Origin: Pseudomonadota bacterium
GTDB taxonomy: Bacteria > Pseudomonadota > Alphaproteobacteria > Rickettsiales > RGZB01
Reading direction: 5' to 3'
Assembly (NCBI GenBank): GCA_010031735.1
Contig: RGZB01000015.1
Location: forward strand, 1 to 37,291
DNA: 37,291 nt
Each line of letters opens with the position of its first letter. The first letter of the stretch is position 1. The notes beneath the pieces were generated by a model that saw only the letters and a list, made by a program, of their open reading frames with translations, did not search any database and was not told the DNA's origin. The position numbers and the translations under genes were made by a program. Positions 14,697 to 23,841 of the stretch are shown here, one piece after another.

Positions 14697-14701
14697 TCGC
14701 T

Positions 14702-15055
14702 TTACCAGGTACCCGGATCTTCAGAAGGTGCACGTCTAGGCGGCGGTGGCGTGAGCGGTGCGCTTGGTTTTGGTACAGTGTCCGCCTTCTCTTTTGCCGT
14801 GATTAATGTCTTGCCGCCCGTAAGTTCTTGACGTGCAATTTCAGACAGCCGCTTACCGGCATCACTACTGAGCGGCAGTAACGATTGCCCCCCACAATGC
14901 TTACATACTTTGATTTTCGTCACCATCCGCCAGATGGTGTAAGGAAGGCCAAAAGGGAACATCATCCATCCGATGACTTCCAGCTTTTTGCTGCCGCGCT
15001 TGCTTTTGCGGGCCGGCCCTTCGTACTTACATTCCATACATATATAGTCTGCCAT
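14702..15055 (-). CDS. Zinc-ribbon protein with one hydrophobic segment
   Basis: The 117-residue protein has CMEC (residues 6-9) and CKHC (51-54), two CxxC knuckles expected to bind one zinc. A basic patch (RKSKRGSKK) and a hydrophobic stretch (VIGWMMFPFGLPYTIWRMV, about 27-45) lie between them. A polar region and a proline-rich tail (APLTPPPPRRAP) follow. The layout resembles small membrane-associated zinc-ribbon proteins of unknown role; the hydrophobic segment may be a membrane hairpin or anchor. No operon partner is visible on the same strand. Confidence 0.7.
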   Translation of the reverse strand: MADYICMECKYEGPARKSKRGSKKLEVIGWMMFPFGLPYTIWRMVTKIKVCKHCGGQSLLPLSSDAGKRLSEIARQELTGGKTLITAKEKADTVPKPSAPLTPPPPRRAPSEDPGTW

Positions 15056-15246
15056 GCAACACTCACTTTACAGCGTTCCGTCGCTTATTTCTTCAAAAAA
15101 ATGCATAGTAGATTACATATAACATATTGTGAGCAGTGGATTTTTCTAAGTTCGTTAACGCACCTACTTATCCTTATTACTTTTTTATTCCTATTTTGAG
15201 ACATTCTTATGCCAACCGCTAAATACGCGGTGGAGAAACTATAAGG

Positions 15247-15274
15247 TTGATTACAACCATAGGTTTATTATATT
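15247..15274 (+). promoter_or_regulatory. Candidate promoter of the phosphorelay operon, with an FNR/FixK-like half-site
   Basis: TTGATT (15247-15252) and TATATT (15269-15274) are 16 bp apart, about 35 bp upstream of the kinase ATG. GGTTG-ATTA-CAACC forms a small dyad across the -35, and TTGAT matches one half of the FNR/FixK box (TTGAT-N4-ATCAA); the other half is absent. The 15056-15246 stretch contains no gene that I can see. Confidence 0.4.
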
Positions 15275-15308
15275 TACTTCTTGTGGGTAAACTAAAGTTA
15301 CCTATTAC

Positions 15309-16898
15309 ATGCAATTGGTATGTATGCGCGATAATACAATAAACGAGATTCCTGTGCGAACGGTAATGGATGTGGATGCGTCCAAACGCGAATTAAAGAA
15401 GTATATGGTTGCACTCGCGAACAGCGAGGAGCGCTACAAGCTTGCCGTGGAAGGTTTGAGTATCGGCATTTGGGACTGGCTTATCCCCACCAATAAGTTG
15501 CATTGGTCGTCACGCTTCCGTGAAATCATCCGCAGCTCAAAAGACCTCGAAGAGGTCTATAGTGTATGGGAAGATCGGTTGCATCCAGAGGATAAAGCCC
15601 GCACGGTGCAGATGCTCCAGGACCATTTGAAGAAACGTACGCCTTACGATGTCGAATACCGGTTGCTCTGCGACGATGGGGAATATGTATGGATCCATGC
15701 CAAGGGGCAAGCTGTCTGGGATGAGGAGGGAAATGCAGTCCGGATGGTGGGTTCGATCGAGGATATCACCTGGCAGAAAGAAGCACAGCAGCGCCTGAAA
15801 GACGAGGCCTCCCGCATGATGGCAGTGATGAACACCGTGCTCGATGGCCTTATCACGATCGATAGCTCCGGCACCATCCAGAGCTTCAATCCGGCATCGG
15901 TACGTATCTTCGGGTATCAGCCAGAAGAAGTCATCGGCAAGAACGTAAAAGCGTTGATGCCAGAACCGTACCGCAGCGGACACGATGGTTATCTCAGCCA
16001 TTATCTCACCACAGGCGAGAGAAAAGTGATCGGGATCGGACGTGAAGTGGCCGCACAGCGCAAAGACGGCAGCATCTTCCCGATGGAACTCGGCATCAAC
16101 GAAATGAACTTCCTGGGCCAGCGTATGTTCGTCGGCACCATCCGCGACATCAGCCAACGCAAAGCGGCGGAAATGGAGATACAACGTTACCTCGCTTCGT
16201 TGAAGCGCAGCAACCAGGAGCTCGATGATTTTGCCTATATCGCATCACACGATTTAAAGGAGCCGCTGCGCGGCCTCAGCAACAATGCAAATTTCCTGAA
16301 AGAAGATTACGCCGATAAACTCGAAGAGGACGGCATCAAACGCCTGAACCGGATGATGTATCTCTGCGAGCGCATGGAGCGGTTGGTGAACGATCTCCTC
16401 TATTTCTCACGGCTTGGGCGCCAAGAACTCGCCATCCAGAAAACCGACCTTAACCAAGTCATCGCCGATATCTCCTTCATGATGGAATCGACACTGCAGG
16501 AAGCACCCGCACGTATCGTTATTCCCTCTCCTCTCCCCACCATCACTTGCGATTTACCTCGTGTTACCGAAGTGTTCCGCAACCTCATCACCAATGCGGT
16601 GAAATATAATGATAAGCCGGAAAAGATCGTCGAGATCGGTACGGTCGATCGTGAAGGTGAACAAGTGTTCTATGTAAAGGACAACGGCATCGGCATCGCC
16701 AAGCAATTCTATGACGACGTGTTCCGTATCTTCAAACGGCTGAATGACGAAGATGATAGCATAAAGGGCACGGGTGTCGGCCTCACCTTCGTCAAAAAAA
16801 TCATCGAGCGACATAACGGTTCCATCTGGATCGAATCCGAGGTCGGCGAAGGCAGCACCTTCTTTTTCACCCTTAATCATGCACAGGAGACATTATGA
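15309..16898 (+). CDS. PAS-PAS sensor histidine kinase with a FixL-like haem-PAS signature
   Basis: The 529-residue kinase has no membrane segment. Domains: PAS 1 (about 40-160, PAS_3-like, ends EDITWQKEAQ), PAS 2 (about 168-285), HisKA with H314 in IASHDLKEPL, and HATPase with N box NAVKYND, G1 DNGIGIA and G2 GTGVGLTFV. PAS 2 contains PEPYRSGHDGY (219-228) and VIGIGRE. H225 and R245 are 20 residues apart, the spacing and context of haem ligand His200 and Arg220 in Bradyrhizobium FixL, so oxygen or NO sensing through haem is likely (inference). The kinase core resembles the phytochrome-type subgroup whose partners are stand-alone receivers, as found next door. The ATGA overlap with the next gene means coupling. 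The start is uncertain, since no strong ribosome-binding site was seen; Met6 and Met20 are alternatives. Confidence 0.9.
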   Translation: MQLVCMRDNTINEIPVRTVMDVDASKRELKKYMVALANSEERYKLAVEGLSIGIWDWLIPTNKLHWSSRFREIIRSSKDLEEVYSVWEDRLHPEDKARTVQMLQDHLKKRTPYDVEYRLLCDDGEYVWIHAKGQAVWDEEGNAVRMVGSIEDITWQKEAQQRLKDEASRMMAVMNTVLDGLITIDSSGTIQSFNPASVRIFGYQPEEVIGKNVKALMPEPYRSGHDGYLSHYLTTGERKVIGIGREVAAQRKDGSIFPMELGINEMNFLGQRMFVGTIRDISQRKAAEMEIQRYLASLKRSNQELDDFAYIASHDLKEPLRGLSNNANFLKEDYADKLEEDGIKRLNRMMYLCERMERLVNDLLYFSRLGRQELAIQKTDLNQVIADISFMMESTLQEAPARIVIPSPLPTITCDLPRVTEVFRNLITNAVKYNDKPEKIVEIGTVDREGEQVFYVKDNGIGIAKQFYDDVFRIFKRLNDEDDSIKGTGVGLTFVKKIIERHNGSIWIESEVGEGSTFFFTLNHAQETL

Positions 16899-17344
16899 GC
16901 GAACTTTCCCACATCTTACTCGTTGAAGATAATAAGGATGATTACGAAGCCACACTCCGAAGCCTGAAGAAAAACCACTTCATCAATCCCGTGCACTGGT
17001 GCAAGAGCGGCAGCGATGCGCTCGATTATCTGCATGGGCGCGGCGCTTATAAAGGCACTACTTCACGTCCGGATTTGATCCTGCTTGACCTCAACATGCC
17101 AGGCATCGATGGCCGTCAGGTGTTAATGGAGATCAAGAGCCATAAAGAACTGAAATCCATTCCTGTGGTGATCCTCACTACCTCTGCCGATGCGAAGGAT
17201 GTAGAGCAATGCTACGCTATCGGCGCCAGCACCTATATCCAGAAACCGGTCAGTTTCGAAGGGTTGACGGAAGCCATCCACACGATGAAGGATTATTGGT
17301 TCAACATCGCCATTCTTCCTAGCTCTGAAAGTAGATTCGCATGA
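16895..17344 (+). CDS. Single-domain response regulator (Rcp1-like)
   Basis: The 149-residue protein is a lone receiver domain: acidic pocket VEDNKDD (10-16), phospho-acceptor D65 in LILLDLNMPG, switch Thr/Ser in VVILTTSADA, and lysine in IQKPVS. The loop between the second strand and helix (LHGRGAYKGTTSRPD) is longer than in CheY and typical of Rcp1-type receivers that pair with phytochrome-like kinases. It has no output domain, so it probably passes phosphate on or acts by binding. Its ATG overlaps the TGA of the PAS kinase and its TGA overlaps the next ATG, so it belongs to a tightly coupled operon. Confidence 0.92.
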   Translation: MSELSHILLVEDNKDDYEATLRSLKKNHFINPVHWCKSGSDALDYLHGRGAYKGTTSRPDLILLDLNMPGIDGRQVLMEIKSHKELKSIPVVILTTSADAKDVEQCYAIGASTYIQKPVSFEGLTEAIHTMKDYWFNIAILPSSESRFA

Positions 17345-18501
17345 GCATCGCACTCAATATCCTCATGATCGATGATAATAGCGACGATCGTGACCACTAC
17401 ATACGCACGCTGAAGAAAGTGGGCGATGTCCAATACCACTGCAAGGAAGCAAAGGACGGCAGAAGCGGCATCCATATGCTGAGCGATGGCACGTTCGATT
17501 GTGTCCTTCTCGATTATTCACTGCCGGGTGCCAATGGCGTACAGGTGTTGCAGAACATCCGTGTCGATCATCCGTTCGTGCCTGTCGTGATGCTGACAGG
17601 CCAAGGCAATGAGAATGTCGCCGTACAAGCCATCAAACTGGGGGCACACAACTACCTCATCAAAACCGAGATCACCCCAGACCTGCTCAGTCGCACTATA
17701 CGGGAAGCGATCGAGCGCAGCCTGCTCGAGAAAACCGTAGCCGAGAAGGATCGTCAACTTCTGGAAAAAGCAAGGGACTTAGAGGCATCCGTTGTCAAAC
17801 TGATGCAATCGAATGCGGAGCTTGAGCGTTTCGCCTACGTTGCCTCGCATGACATGCAAGAACCCATCCGCATGGTGACCAACTTCAGCCAGATCATCGC
17901 TAATGACTACCGTCATATGCTTGACAGCGATGCGCAGGAGTATCTCGATCTTGTGGTCGAATCTGGTAAACGTATAAGTGAGATGGTGGAGGATCTTCTC
18001 GAGTATTCACGCATGGGGGAGAATACCGTTCGTATCGCGGACTTTGATTCCGGTTCGGTACTGAGAAGCGCCATCGACAATATCGGCACGTTGATCAATG
18101 AAAAAGATGCCACCATCACCCACGATAAAATGCCTTACCTGCACGGCAATCCGGTGCAGTTCATGCGGTTGCTACAGAACCTGATGTGCAACGGTATCAA
18201 GTACCAACCGGAAGGTAACAAGCCCAGAATACATATCGGCGTAAAAGAAGACGATAAGCACTGGCGCTTCTCGATCTTCGATAACGGTATCGGAATCGCT
18301 CCTGAATTCATCGCACAGGTATTCGAGCCGTTTCGTCGCCTGCATACCTATCATGATATCCAGGGCACAGGTCTTGGCCTTGCTATCTGCCGTAAGATCG
18401 TAGAAATGCACGGCGGAAATATCTGGGCGGAATCCAAACCAGCGATCGGGAGTACCTTCTACTTCACTATCCGTAAAAAATCCATGGAGCAGACTGCATG
18501 A
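17341..18501 (+). CDS. Receiver-histidine kinase hybrid (REC-HisKA-HATPase)
   Basis: The 386-residue protein has an N-terminal receiver (acidic pocket DDNSDD, phospho-acceptor D58 in CVLLDYSLPG, Thr in VVMLTGQ), a linker coiled coil (about 125-160), HisKA with H170 in YVASHDMQEPIR and an HATPase domain with DNGIGIA and GTGLGLAICRKI. In this arrangement the receiver controls the kinase, letting the upstream kinase or receiver modulate it. It is soluble and cytoplasmic. Four-base ATGA overlaps join it to both neighbours. The D58 receiver lacks the usual KP motif after the fifth strand (LIKTEI), a small departure. Confidence 0.92.
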   Translation: MSIALNILMIDDNSDDRDHYIRTLKKVGDVQYHCKEAKDGRSGIHMLSDGTFDCVLLDYSLPGANGVQVLQNIRVDHPFVPVVMLTGQGNENVAVQAIKLGAHNYLIKTEITPDLLSRTIREAIERSLLEKTVAEKDRQLLEKARDLEASVVKLMQSNAELERFAYVASHDMQEPIRMVTNFSQIIANDYRHMLDSDAQEYLDLVVESGKRISEMVEDLLEYSRMGENTVRIADFDSGSVLRSAIDNIGTLINEKDATITHDKMPYLHGNPVQFMRLLQNLMCNGIKYQPEGNKPRIHIGVKEDDKHWRFSIFDNGIGIAPEFIAQVFEPFRRLHTYHDIQGTGLGLAICRKIVEMHGGNIWAESKPAIGSTFYFTIRKKSMEQTA

Positions 18502-18980
18502 CCTTTGAGACCATCGCCCAAAAAAAGCGGCCAGTACGCATCCTGCTCGTGGAGGATAACCGCGGCGATGCCATCCTCACCAAGCGTGCGTTCCAGAAAG
18601 CTATGCTCCCAAGCCAGATCACGGTTGTCTCGACGGGCGAAGACGCCATCGCCATGCTGTATAAAGATAAAAGCACCGTCGCAGATTTACTACCCGACCT
18701 GATATTACTCGACCTCAACCTGCCACGTCTAAATGGGCAGGAGGTACTGAAGACCATCAAGGAACATGACAAACTGCGTCATATCCCGGTGGTGGTGCTT
18801 TCGAGCTCACGCGCGAAATTCGACGTCGTGAAAAGTTATAACCTCCATGCCAATGGCTATGTTGTGAAGCCCGCGAGCGCCGAACGTTTCCAAGATATGG
18901 TCAAATACCTCGAGCAGTTCTGGTTCACACTCGTCATCATGCCGGACGTGGAGGATTTTAAAGAGGTGCAAGGTTTATGA
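18498..18980 (+). CDS. Single-domain response regulator (Rcp1-like)
   Basis: This 160-residue lone receiver has LLVEDNRGD (17-25), phospho-acceptor D72 in LILLDLNLPR, VVVLSSSRAK and the lysine-proline pair in YVVKPAS. The long loop before the acceptor strand (YKDKSTVADLLPD) again marks the Rcp1 type. It has no DNA-binding or enzymatic output. It is translationally coupled on both sides (ATGA), placing it between the receiver-kinase and the short kinase, which suggests that it receives phosphate from one or both. Confidence 0.92.
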   Translation: MTFETIAQKKRPVRILLVEDNRGDAILTKRAFQKAMLPSQITVVSTGEDAIAMLYKDKSTVADLLPDLILLDLNLPRLNGQEVLKTIKEHDKLRHIPVVVLSSSRAKFDVVKSYNLHANGYVVKPASAERFQDMVKYLEQFWFTLVIMPDVEDFKEVQGL

Positions 18981-19723
18981 TCCCTGTCAGTCCTAAAAAC
19001 GTCAGCAAATTACAAGACCTCTCTCAACAGGTATCCGCAGAATTCAAGGAGTATGCCTATAACGTTTCCCACGATCTTGCAGCCCCCTTGCGCGCCATCG
19101 TGGAATTCTCACGCATCTTGCAAGAGGAATGCTCGGGCAGCCTGGATGCCGAACACCGGGAATATCTCGACGTCATCATCAGCAACGGGCAGAAAATGCA
19201 AACGATGATCCAGGGGCTACTCACCTATTCGCGGCTTAACACCCTTGCCAAACCCTTCACCATCTTGAGCACTTCGAAACTGGTGAGCGACTGCTTGTAT
19301 GCACTTCGCGATACGGTGACGAGTACGAATGCTAAAGTTACCACCGATGTATTGCCTGATGTCTATGCGGATGCCGAGCAGTTGCAGCAGGTGTTCCATG
19401 TGCTGATCGAGAATGCACTGAAATTCAATGGTAAGAATCATATCCCACGCGTGCATTTGAGCGTAGCGAGGCAGCAGAATAACTGGTGCTTCTCGGTGGC
19501 GGATAACGGCATCGGTATCCAGACCCGCTTCTATGAAAAGATATTCAAATTATTCCAGCGCCTGCATACCGATGAAGAATACGAAGGTGTAGGGGTTGGC
19601 CTCACACTCGCACAAAAAATCGTGCAGCGACATGGGGGCAATATATGGGTGGAACCCAATAACACCCAAGGCTCCATCTTCTATTTCACGATACCCGCCG
19701 CAATGCCTGTTGTTAGCCTATAA
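18977..19723 (+). CDS. Sensorless histidine kinase (HisKA-HATPase)
   Basis: The 248-residue protein consists only of a dimerisation/phosphotransfer domain (H32 in YNVSHDLAAPLRA) and an ATP-binding domain (N box HVLIENALKFNG, G1 DNGIGIQ, G2 GVGVGLTLAQKIV). No PAS, membrane or receiver segment is present, so its input must come from a partner, probably the receivers encoded upstream. Its ATG overlaps the TGA of the previous receiver gene. The next gene starts 12 bp after its stop. Confidence 0.9.
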   Translation: MIPVSPKNVSKLQDLSQQVSAEFKEYAYNVSHDLAAPLRAIVEFSRILQEECSGSLDAEHREYLDVIISNGQKMQTMIQGLLTYSRLNTLAKPFTILSTSKLVSDCLYALRDTVTSTNAKVTTDVLPDVYADAEQLQQVFHVLIENALKFNGKNHIPRVHLSVARQQNNWCFSVADNGIGIQTRFYEKIFKLFQRLHTDEEYEGVGVGLTLAQKIVQRHGGNIWVEPNNTQGSIFYFTIPAAMPVVSL

Positions 19724-19735
19724 GGGAGAATATAT

Positions 19736-20713
19736 ATGCATATGCCGTTATCATCCCAGATGTTTTCACAACCTTCGTTCAATACACCCCTGCGTATCTT
19801 ACTGGTGGAAGATTCCGCTGGCGATATGATGCTCATCAAGAAGGCCCTAGAGCGCACGCTGCATGATGATTATACCGTCGAATGCGCCACTTCGGTGCAC
19901 GAAGCGACCATCAAACTCGCACAATATGAATTCGATATCGCGCTCCTTGACCGTTCACTGCCGGATGCGGACGGCTTCAGTGGCCTGCATACGATCCAAA
20001 ACACCGCCCCCCATATCCCTGTGATCTTCCTAACCGCATTCAATGACGAACACACCGCATTCGAAGCCATCGAGCAAGGGGCGCAGGATTATATCCTGAA
20101 AGACAAGATCGATAGTTACAGCATGAAACGCGCGCTTCAATACGCCATCCTGCGCAAACATTTCGAAGGGCTGCTCATCATGCGCGCCAATTTCGATATG
20201 CAAACAGGGCTCGTGAACCGCACCCTGTTCGAAAGCCGGCTAACGCAAGCCTTGGCCCGCATCAAACGCCACGGTGGCAACCTGGCCATATTGTTCATCG
20301 ACCTCAACCGCTTCAAACAGGTCAACGATACACTCGGGCATGAAATGGGCGATACATTATTGAAGGAAGTGGGTGCACGTCTCAAACGCTCGCTCAGGCC
20401 CTACGATACCACCGCACGTTTTGGAGGCGATGAGTTCGCGATACTGCTGGAGAGCATCACACATAAGCGCGATGGTGGCGTGGTCGCGCAGAAAATCATC
20501 GAGCGGCTGGATGAGCCCTTCGTGATCGCCGGGCATACGATCGGTATCGGTCTTAGCATCGGCATCTCCACCTGTAGTGCCGAGGATGAAATCAGCATGG
20601 CACAGCTTATCAAACAAGCGGATGCTGCGATGTATGCCGCAAAGTCGGATGGGTATAGTAGTTATTGCTATTACGGAGATACGCCCGACGAACGCTTGAA
20701 GCGGATGGGGTAA
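19736..20713 (+). CDS. Response regulator diguanylate cyclase (REC-GGDEF)
   Basis: The 325-residue protein has an N-terminal receiver (VEDSAGD, phospho-acceptor D72 in IALLDRSLPD, LKDKI) and a C-terminal GGDEF domain with an intact active site FGGDEF (229-234). An RxxD inhibitory I-site (RPYD, 221-224) lies exactly five residues ahead of it, so product feedback is expected. It should make cyclic di-GMP when phosphorylated and is the only output enzyme of the operon, so the phosphorelay probably ends here. GGGAG lies 7 bp upstream of the chosen ATG. Confidence 0.93.
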   Translation: MHMPLSSQMFSQPSFNTPLRILLVEDSAGDMMLIKKALERTLHDDYTVECATSVHEATIKLAQYEFDIALLDRSLPDADGFSGLHTIQNTAPHIPVIFLTAFNDEHTAFEAIEQGAQDYILKDKIDSYSMKRALQYAILRKHFEGLLIMRANFDMQTGLVNRTLFESRLTQALARIKRHGGNLAILFIDLNRFKQVNDTLGHEMGDTLLKEVGARLKRSLRPYDTTARFGGDEFAILLESITHKRDGGVVAQKIIERLDEPFVIAGHTIGIGLSIGISTCSAEDEISMAQLIKQADAAMYAAKSDGYSSYCYYGDTPDERLKRMG

Positions 20714-20714
20714 T

Positions 20715-20731
20715 CACAACTCAGAGTTGTG
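20715..20731. repeat. Inverted repeat after the GGDEF gene
   Basis: CACAACT-CAG-AGTTGTG is a perfect 7-bp dyad starting two bases after the stop. AAAAA, not T, follows on the plus strand, so it is a poor intrinsic terminator. It may be an operator or part of a weak terminator. Confidence 0.4.
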
Positions 20732-20852
20732 AAAAATCCCTATTATGTCACTCGTATCCCACAATCTCTGCGAAAATAATCGACCTCCGTCGCTTACGAG
20801 CAGGGATTTGTATGTCTCTATGCTAAGATTCAAAAAAACGTATGGAGATTTT

Positions 20853-22130
20853 ATGGGAATTACTATCAAGCGCTTTTTCTGTGGCCTTTCCACCCGACTG
20901 CAATTGCTGTGCATGTTCTTATCACTCGTTGGGGTAGGGTTTGGCGTAAAAAGTTATCTCCAGGTAAAAGGTGTGCTTGGTGAAACAGCTAGCGAGCAAT
21001 TCCTCGAAAGCCTACATCACCAGATCATTATCGCTATTATCGCAAACATCGTGGTGGGCTACATCATCATGCGCATCGCTACCAAACAGATTAAGAATCT
21101 TGGTGAATGCATGCGCGCACTGACAGAAGATAAATTGGAAACAGAAGTACCCTACGTAAAGCATCAGACCGAAATCGGTAGTATGGCCCGTAAAGTGCAG
21201 ATTTTCAAAGAACATGCGATAGAGAAAAAAGAGCTCGAAGAGAAGCAGGCGCGTGCTGCCGTCCATGCACAGGAAGAGAAGCGGAAAGCCATGCATGCCC
21301 TAGCCAAGAAATTCGAAGATGAAGTACAAGGCATCATCAATGCACTTTCTAAAGCGGCACAGGAATCGAGTGTGGTCTCCGATTCTTTGGTAGACCTGAT
21401 GAAAAGTGTAAGCACGAAAGCAAAAGGCGTCGGCTCTGCATCAGAGTCCACCTCCATGAACGTTCAAGTGGTGGCGTCTGCAGCAGAGGAACTTTCCACA
21501 TCTGTCCGGGAAATCACTGAAACCGTCAATAAATCTCAAGACGTTGTCAAAGATGCGGTTTCACGCACCGAAGAAATCGATTCGGTTACGAACGCACTGG
21601 TAGCAGAATCGAATGCCATCGGAGAAGTGGTTGGTCTCATCAATAATATCGCAAAGCAAATCAACCTGCTTGCACTCAATGCAACCATCGAAGCCTCCCG
21701 TGCGGGCGAAGCAGGCAAAGGCTTCTCCGTTGTGGCAAGCGAAGTAAAGAGCCTAGCGCAGCAGACCGCCGATGCAACGTCACAGATATCCAGCAAAATC
21801 CAAAGTATGCAGGAAGCATCCAATAAGGTAGTAACAAGCATTGTCAGCATCAAAGATTCCATTCTACATATCAGCGAGTTTGGCAGTGCAATTGCCGATG
21901 CGATCTCTCAGCAGGCCGTAAGCACGGTGGAAATCGCACGTAATATGCAGACCGCATCAGGAAGCACCCAACAGATCAACGATAACATTTCGGATGTAAG
22001 CATATTTGTGGGTCAGGCAAGTTCTGCAAGTTCCCAGGTGGCCGCATCCGCCAAGATGTTCTCACAGCAATCCCAGGAAATGCATGAGAAAGTCGCAGAA
22101 TTCCTGAGCGGGATCAAACAGCCGGCCTGA
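20853..22130 (+). CDS. Methyl-accepting chemotaxis protein without a periplasmic sensor domain
   Basis: The 425-residue chemoreceptor has membrane helices at about 16-36 and 57-74 separated by only some 20 residues, so there is no periplasmic ligand-binding domain. A HAMP domain follows (75-125, with [19 protein letters not shown]), then a long signalling coiled coil. Its hairpin tip [21 protein letters not shown] matches the invariant CheA/CheW-contact region. Input may be intramembrane, or come through the adjacent phosphorelay or another receptor. In-frame ATGs exist upstream to 20745. I chose 20853 because GGAG lies 5 bp before it. The last residues (GIKQPA) show no CheR-tethering pentapeptide. 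Confidence 0.9.
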   Translation: MGITIKRFFCGLSTRLQLLCMFLSLVGVGFGVKSYLQVKGVLGETASEQFLESLHHQIIIAIIANIVVGYIIMRIATKQIKNLGECMRALTEDKLETEVPYVKHQTEIGSMARKVQIFKEHAIEKKELEEKQARAAVHAQEEKRKAMHALAKKFEDEVQGIINALSKAAQESSVVSDSLVDLMKSVSTKAKGVGSASESTSMNVQVVASAAEELSTSVREITETVNKSQDVVKDAVSRTEEIDSVTNALVAESNAIGEVVGLINNIAKQINLLALNATIEASRAGEAGKGFSVVASEVKSLAQQTADATSQISSKIQSMQEASNKVVTSIVSIKDSILHISEFGSAIADAISQQAVSTVEIARNMQTASGSTQQINDNISDVSIFVGQASSASSQVAASAKMFSQQSQEMHEKVAEFLSGIKQPA

Positions 22131-22203
22131 TCCTTCTGCGATAGCTTGCGTTTACACCTTCTTAATCATTCTCCTCTATACTATCTAGTTAGGAGAGGAT
22201 GAA

Positions 22204-23838
22204 ATGAGCGCGCCAACTGATTTTCACAGAAAAATCAAAGAGATAAAGGAATCTCGTGGCATCACCAATGTCACCATGGGTAAACTACTCGGTGTCGGTG
22301 ATGAGCATTATTACGTCTTAGAAGCCAATAAAAGCGGGATTGTGATGTATGCCGAACCTATCATCCAGTTCCTTATCCCCATAGACGATCCCGACCGTGA
22401 GACAAAGCTGAAAGAATTACGCGGGCTCGATGGTTATAACGCGGATATCGAGCACGTGCTGGATGTTGTCACCGGTCTGAAAGTACCGGATAGGCATCCT
22501 TTCGGATCCTATTTCTCGGATCTCAGGACCGCACGGAACATCCCGGTTGCAAAAATTGCCCCCATCATCGGGCATGCAGAGCATACGGTCGGCGATATCT
22601 CTGCCAACCTTACCCGTTTGAATGATATCCACTTGGCGCTGTGCTGTATCGAACAAGTATTCCAAATACCAAGAGATCCGGGGGATAAGACGGGTTTCTC
22701 CGCCGTGAAGAAATTCTACGATGAAGCACAGGAAGCCGAAAAACTCCTCGATGTGTATAGACCCCAACTCGGTAAAGCACATTTTGCCCATCGCCGCTTC
22801 AATGGTATGGGAAATTCCTACACCGAGCTATCCTTGTCCGTAACCGCGGGTATTGCAAAGTTGGCAGGGGTCGGGACAGAAGCCGTCAGCAGTATCAGCG
22901 CGATAGAGAACGGAAAACCGGACTTCAGTCTTGCCATGGCATGCGGCATGGTGGATGTATTCAACTTCATGCGTAGGAATGCTAGCACCGCTGGCGTTAC
23001 CGTTGCCCCACTTCCGAATGATATCCTGGTGGCGATGCGCCAGAAGCTACAAACCCCGGTAGACCCTGCCAATCTCAGCCTGGTGGAATTCGTCGAGGTC
23101 GGCATGGCGCTTGCAGAACGTCACCCAACATTGGTGAAGCAGTATACGGTCGCGCATCCGGAAGCCATACGTTTCTCGGATGACATGCGCACGATCCGGG
23201 ATTTCCTCGGGATACTTGATGCCGGTATCTCTAAAGAAAGTTCGCTTACGGCGAGCGCCATCCGGGCACGTAAAACCCCGTTGCCCGAGCAAGACCAAAG
23301 AGCCATCTTCGACGCTTTCAATATCGAACCTCATGCGGATTTCGCTGTCATGGCCGCACGCTTCCATGACCTTGCGCGCGACATACGTCAGGTGTCGGAT
23401 TTCCATCAAACCCATCTGAACGAGACCTATAAAAAAGTGATGAAGGCAGCTGATATCAAGGCTGCCGCCTACTGGAAACAGACGGGTGCGGTGCTCGGAA
23501 AAACCACCTATAAGCGTCCGAACGAAGTCCGCAAGATCATTGAATGCATCAACCTGGAAGACAGGGATATGGCATTTAAAATACAGGGTCTTTTGAAGAA
23601 GGGCGAAGATGGCGGCAATCTTGGCACCGCCGAACAGGAATGGATCGCCCGCATTGTCTCTACGCCGGGCACAAAGGGACAAACACCCCCGGAAGTGGTG
23701 TTCTACGACAGCGCCGTAAAAGTCGAAACACCCGAGTTCGGAACTGCATGGGCCGCGATGCGGCCCATCATGGATCGCGCCTACCGCTACCGTGACAATT
23801 ACCACGACAAAGCTATCCGCCCGTTAGAGCGCTTCTAA
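22204..23838 (+). CDS. Protein with about five tandem XRE-like helix-turn-helix units, unknown function
   Basis: The 544-residue soluble protein is not a known family to me. Reading it by eye, segments of about 50 residues recur that resemble degenerate Cro/C1-type (XRE) HTH domains: about 7-57 (FHRKIKEIKESRGI...MGKLLGV), 100-155 (LRTARNIPVAKIAPIIG), 205-256 (ITELSL-like, GIAKLAGVGTEAVSSISAIENGKPD), 327-374 (IRDFLGILDAGIS...SAIRARKTPLPE) and 405-455. Each has the short helix - turn - helix - E/R-x-G-K-x-P - helix rhythm. AGGAG lies about 10 bp upstream of the ATG. It is flanked by the chemoreceptor and, convergently, the Y-family polymerase (3-bp gap between stops). A DNA-binding or scaffold role is inferred only. 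Confidence 0.7.
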   Translation: MSAPTDFHRKIKEIKESRGITNVTMGKLLGVGDEHYYVLEANKSGIVMYAEPIIQFLIPIDDPDRETKLKELRGLDGYNADIEHVLDVVTGLKVPDRHPFGSYFSDLRTARNIPVAKIAPIIGHAEHTVGDISANLTRLNDIHLALCCIEQVFQIPRDPGDKTGFSAVKKFYDEAQEAEKLLDVYRPQLGKAHFAHRRFNGMGNSYTELSLSVTAGIAKLAGVGTEAVSSISAIENGKPDFSLAMACGMVDVFNFMRRNASTAGVTVAPLPNDILVAMRQKLQTPVDPANLSLVEFVEVGMALAERHPTLVKQYTVAHPEAIRFSDDMRTIRDFLGILDAGISKESSLTASAIRARKTPLPEQDQRAIFDAFNIEPHADFAVMAARFHDLARDIRQVSDFHQTHLNETYKKVMKAADIKAAAYWKQTGAVLGKTTYKRPNEVRKIIECINLEDRDMAFKIQGLLKKGEDGGNLGTAEQEWIARIVSTPGTKGQTPPEVVFYDSAVKVETPEFGTAWAAMRPIMDRAYRYRDNYHDKAIRPLERF

Positions 23839-23841
23839 CGT

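Noticed and set aside
20715-20731. Intrinsic terminator of the phosphorelay operon
   Set aside because: The hairpin is followed by A residues, not T, on the coding strand.
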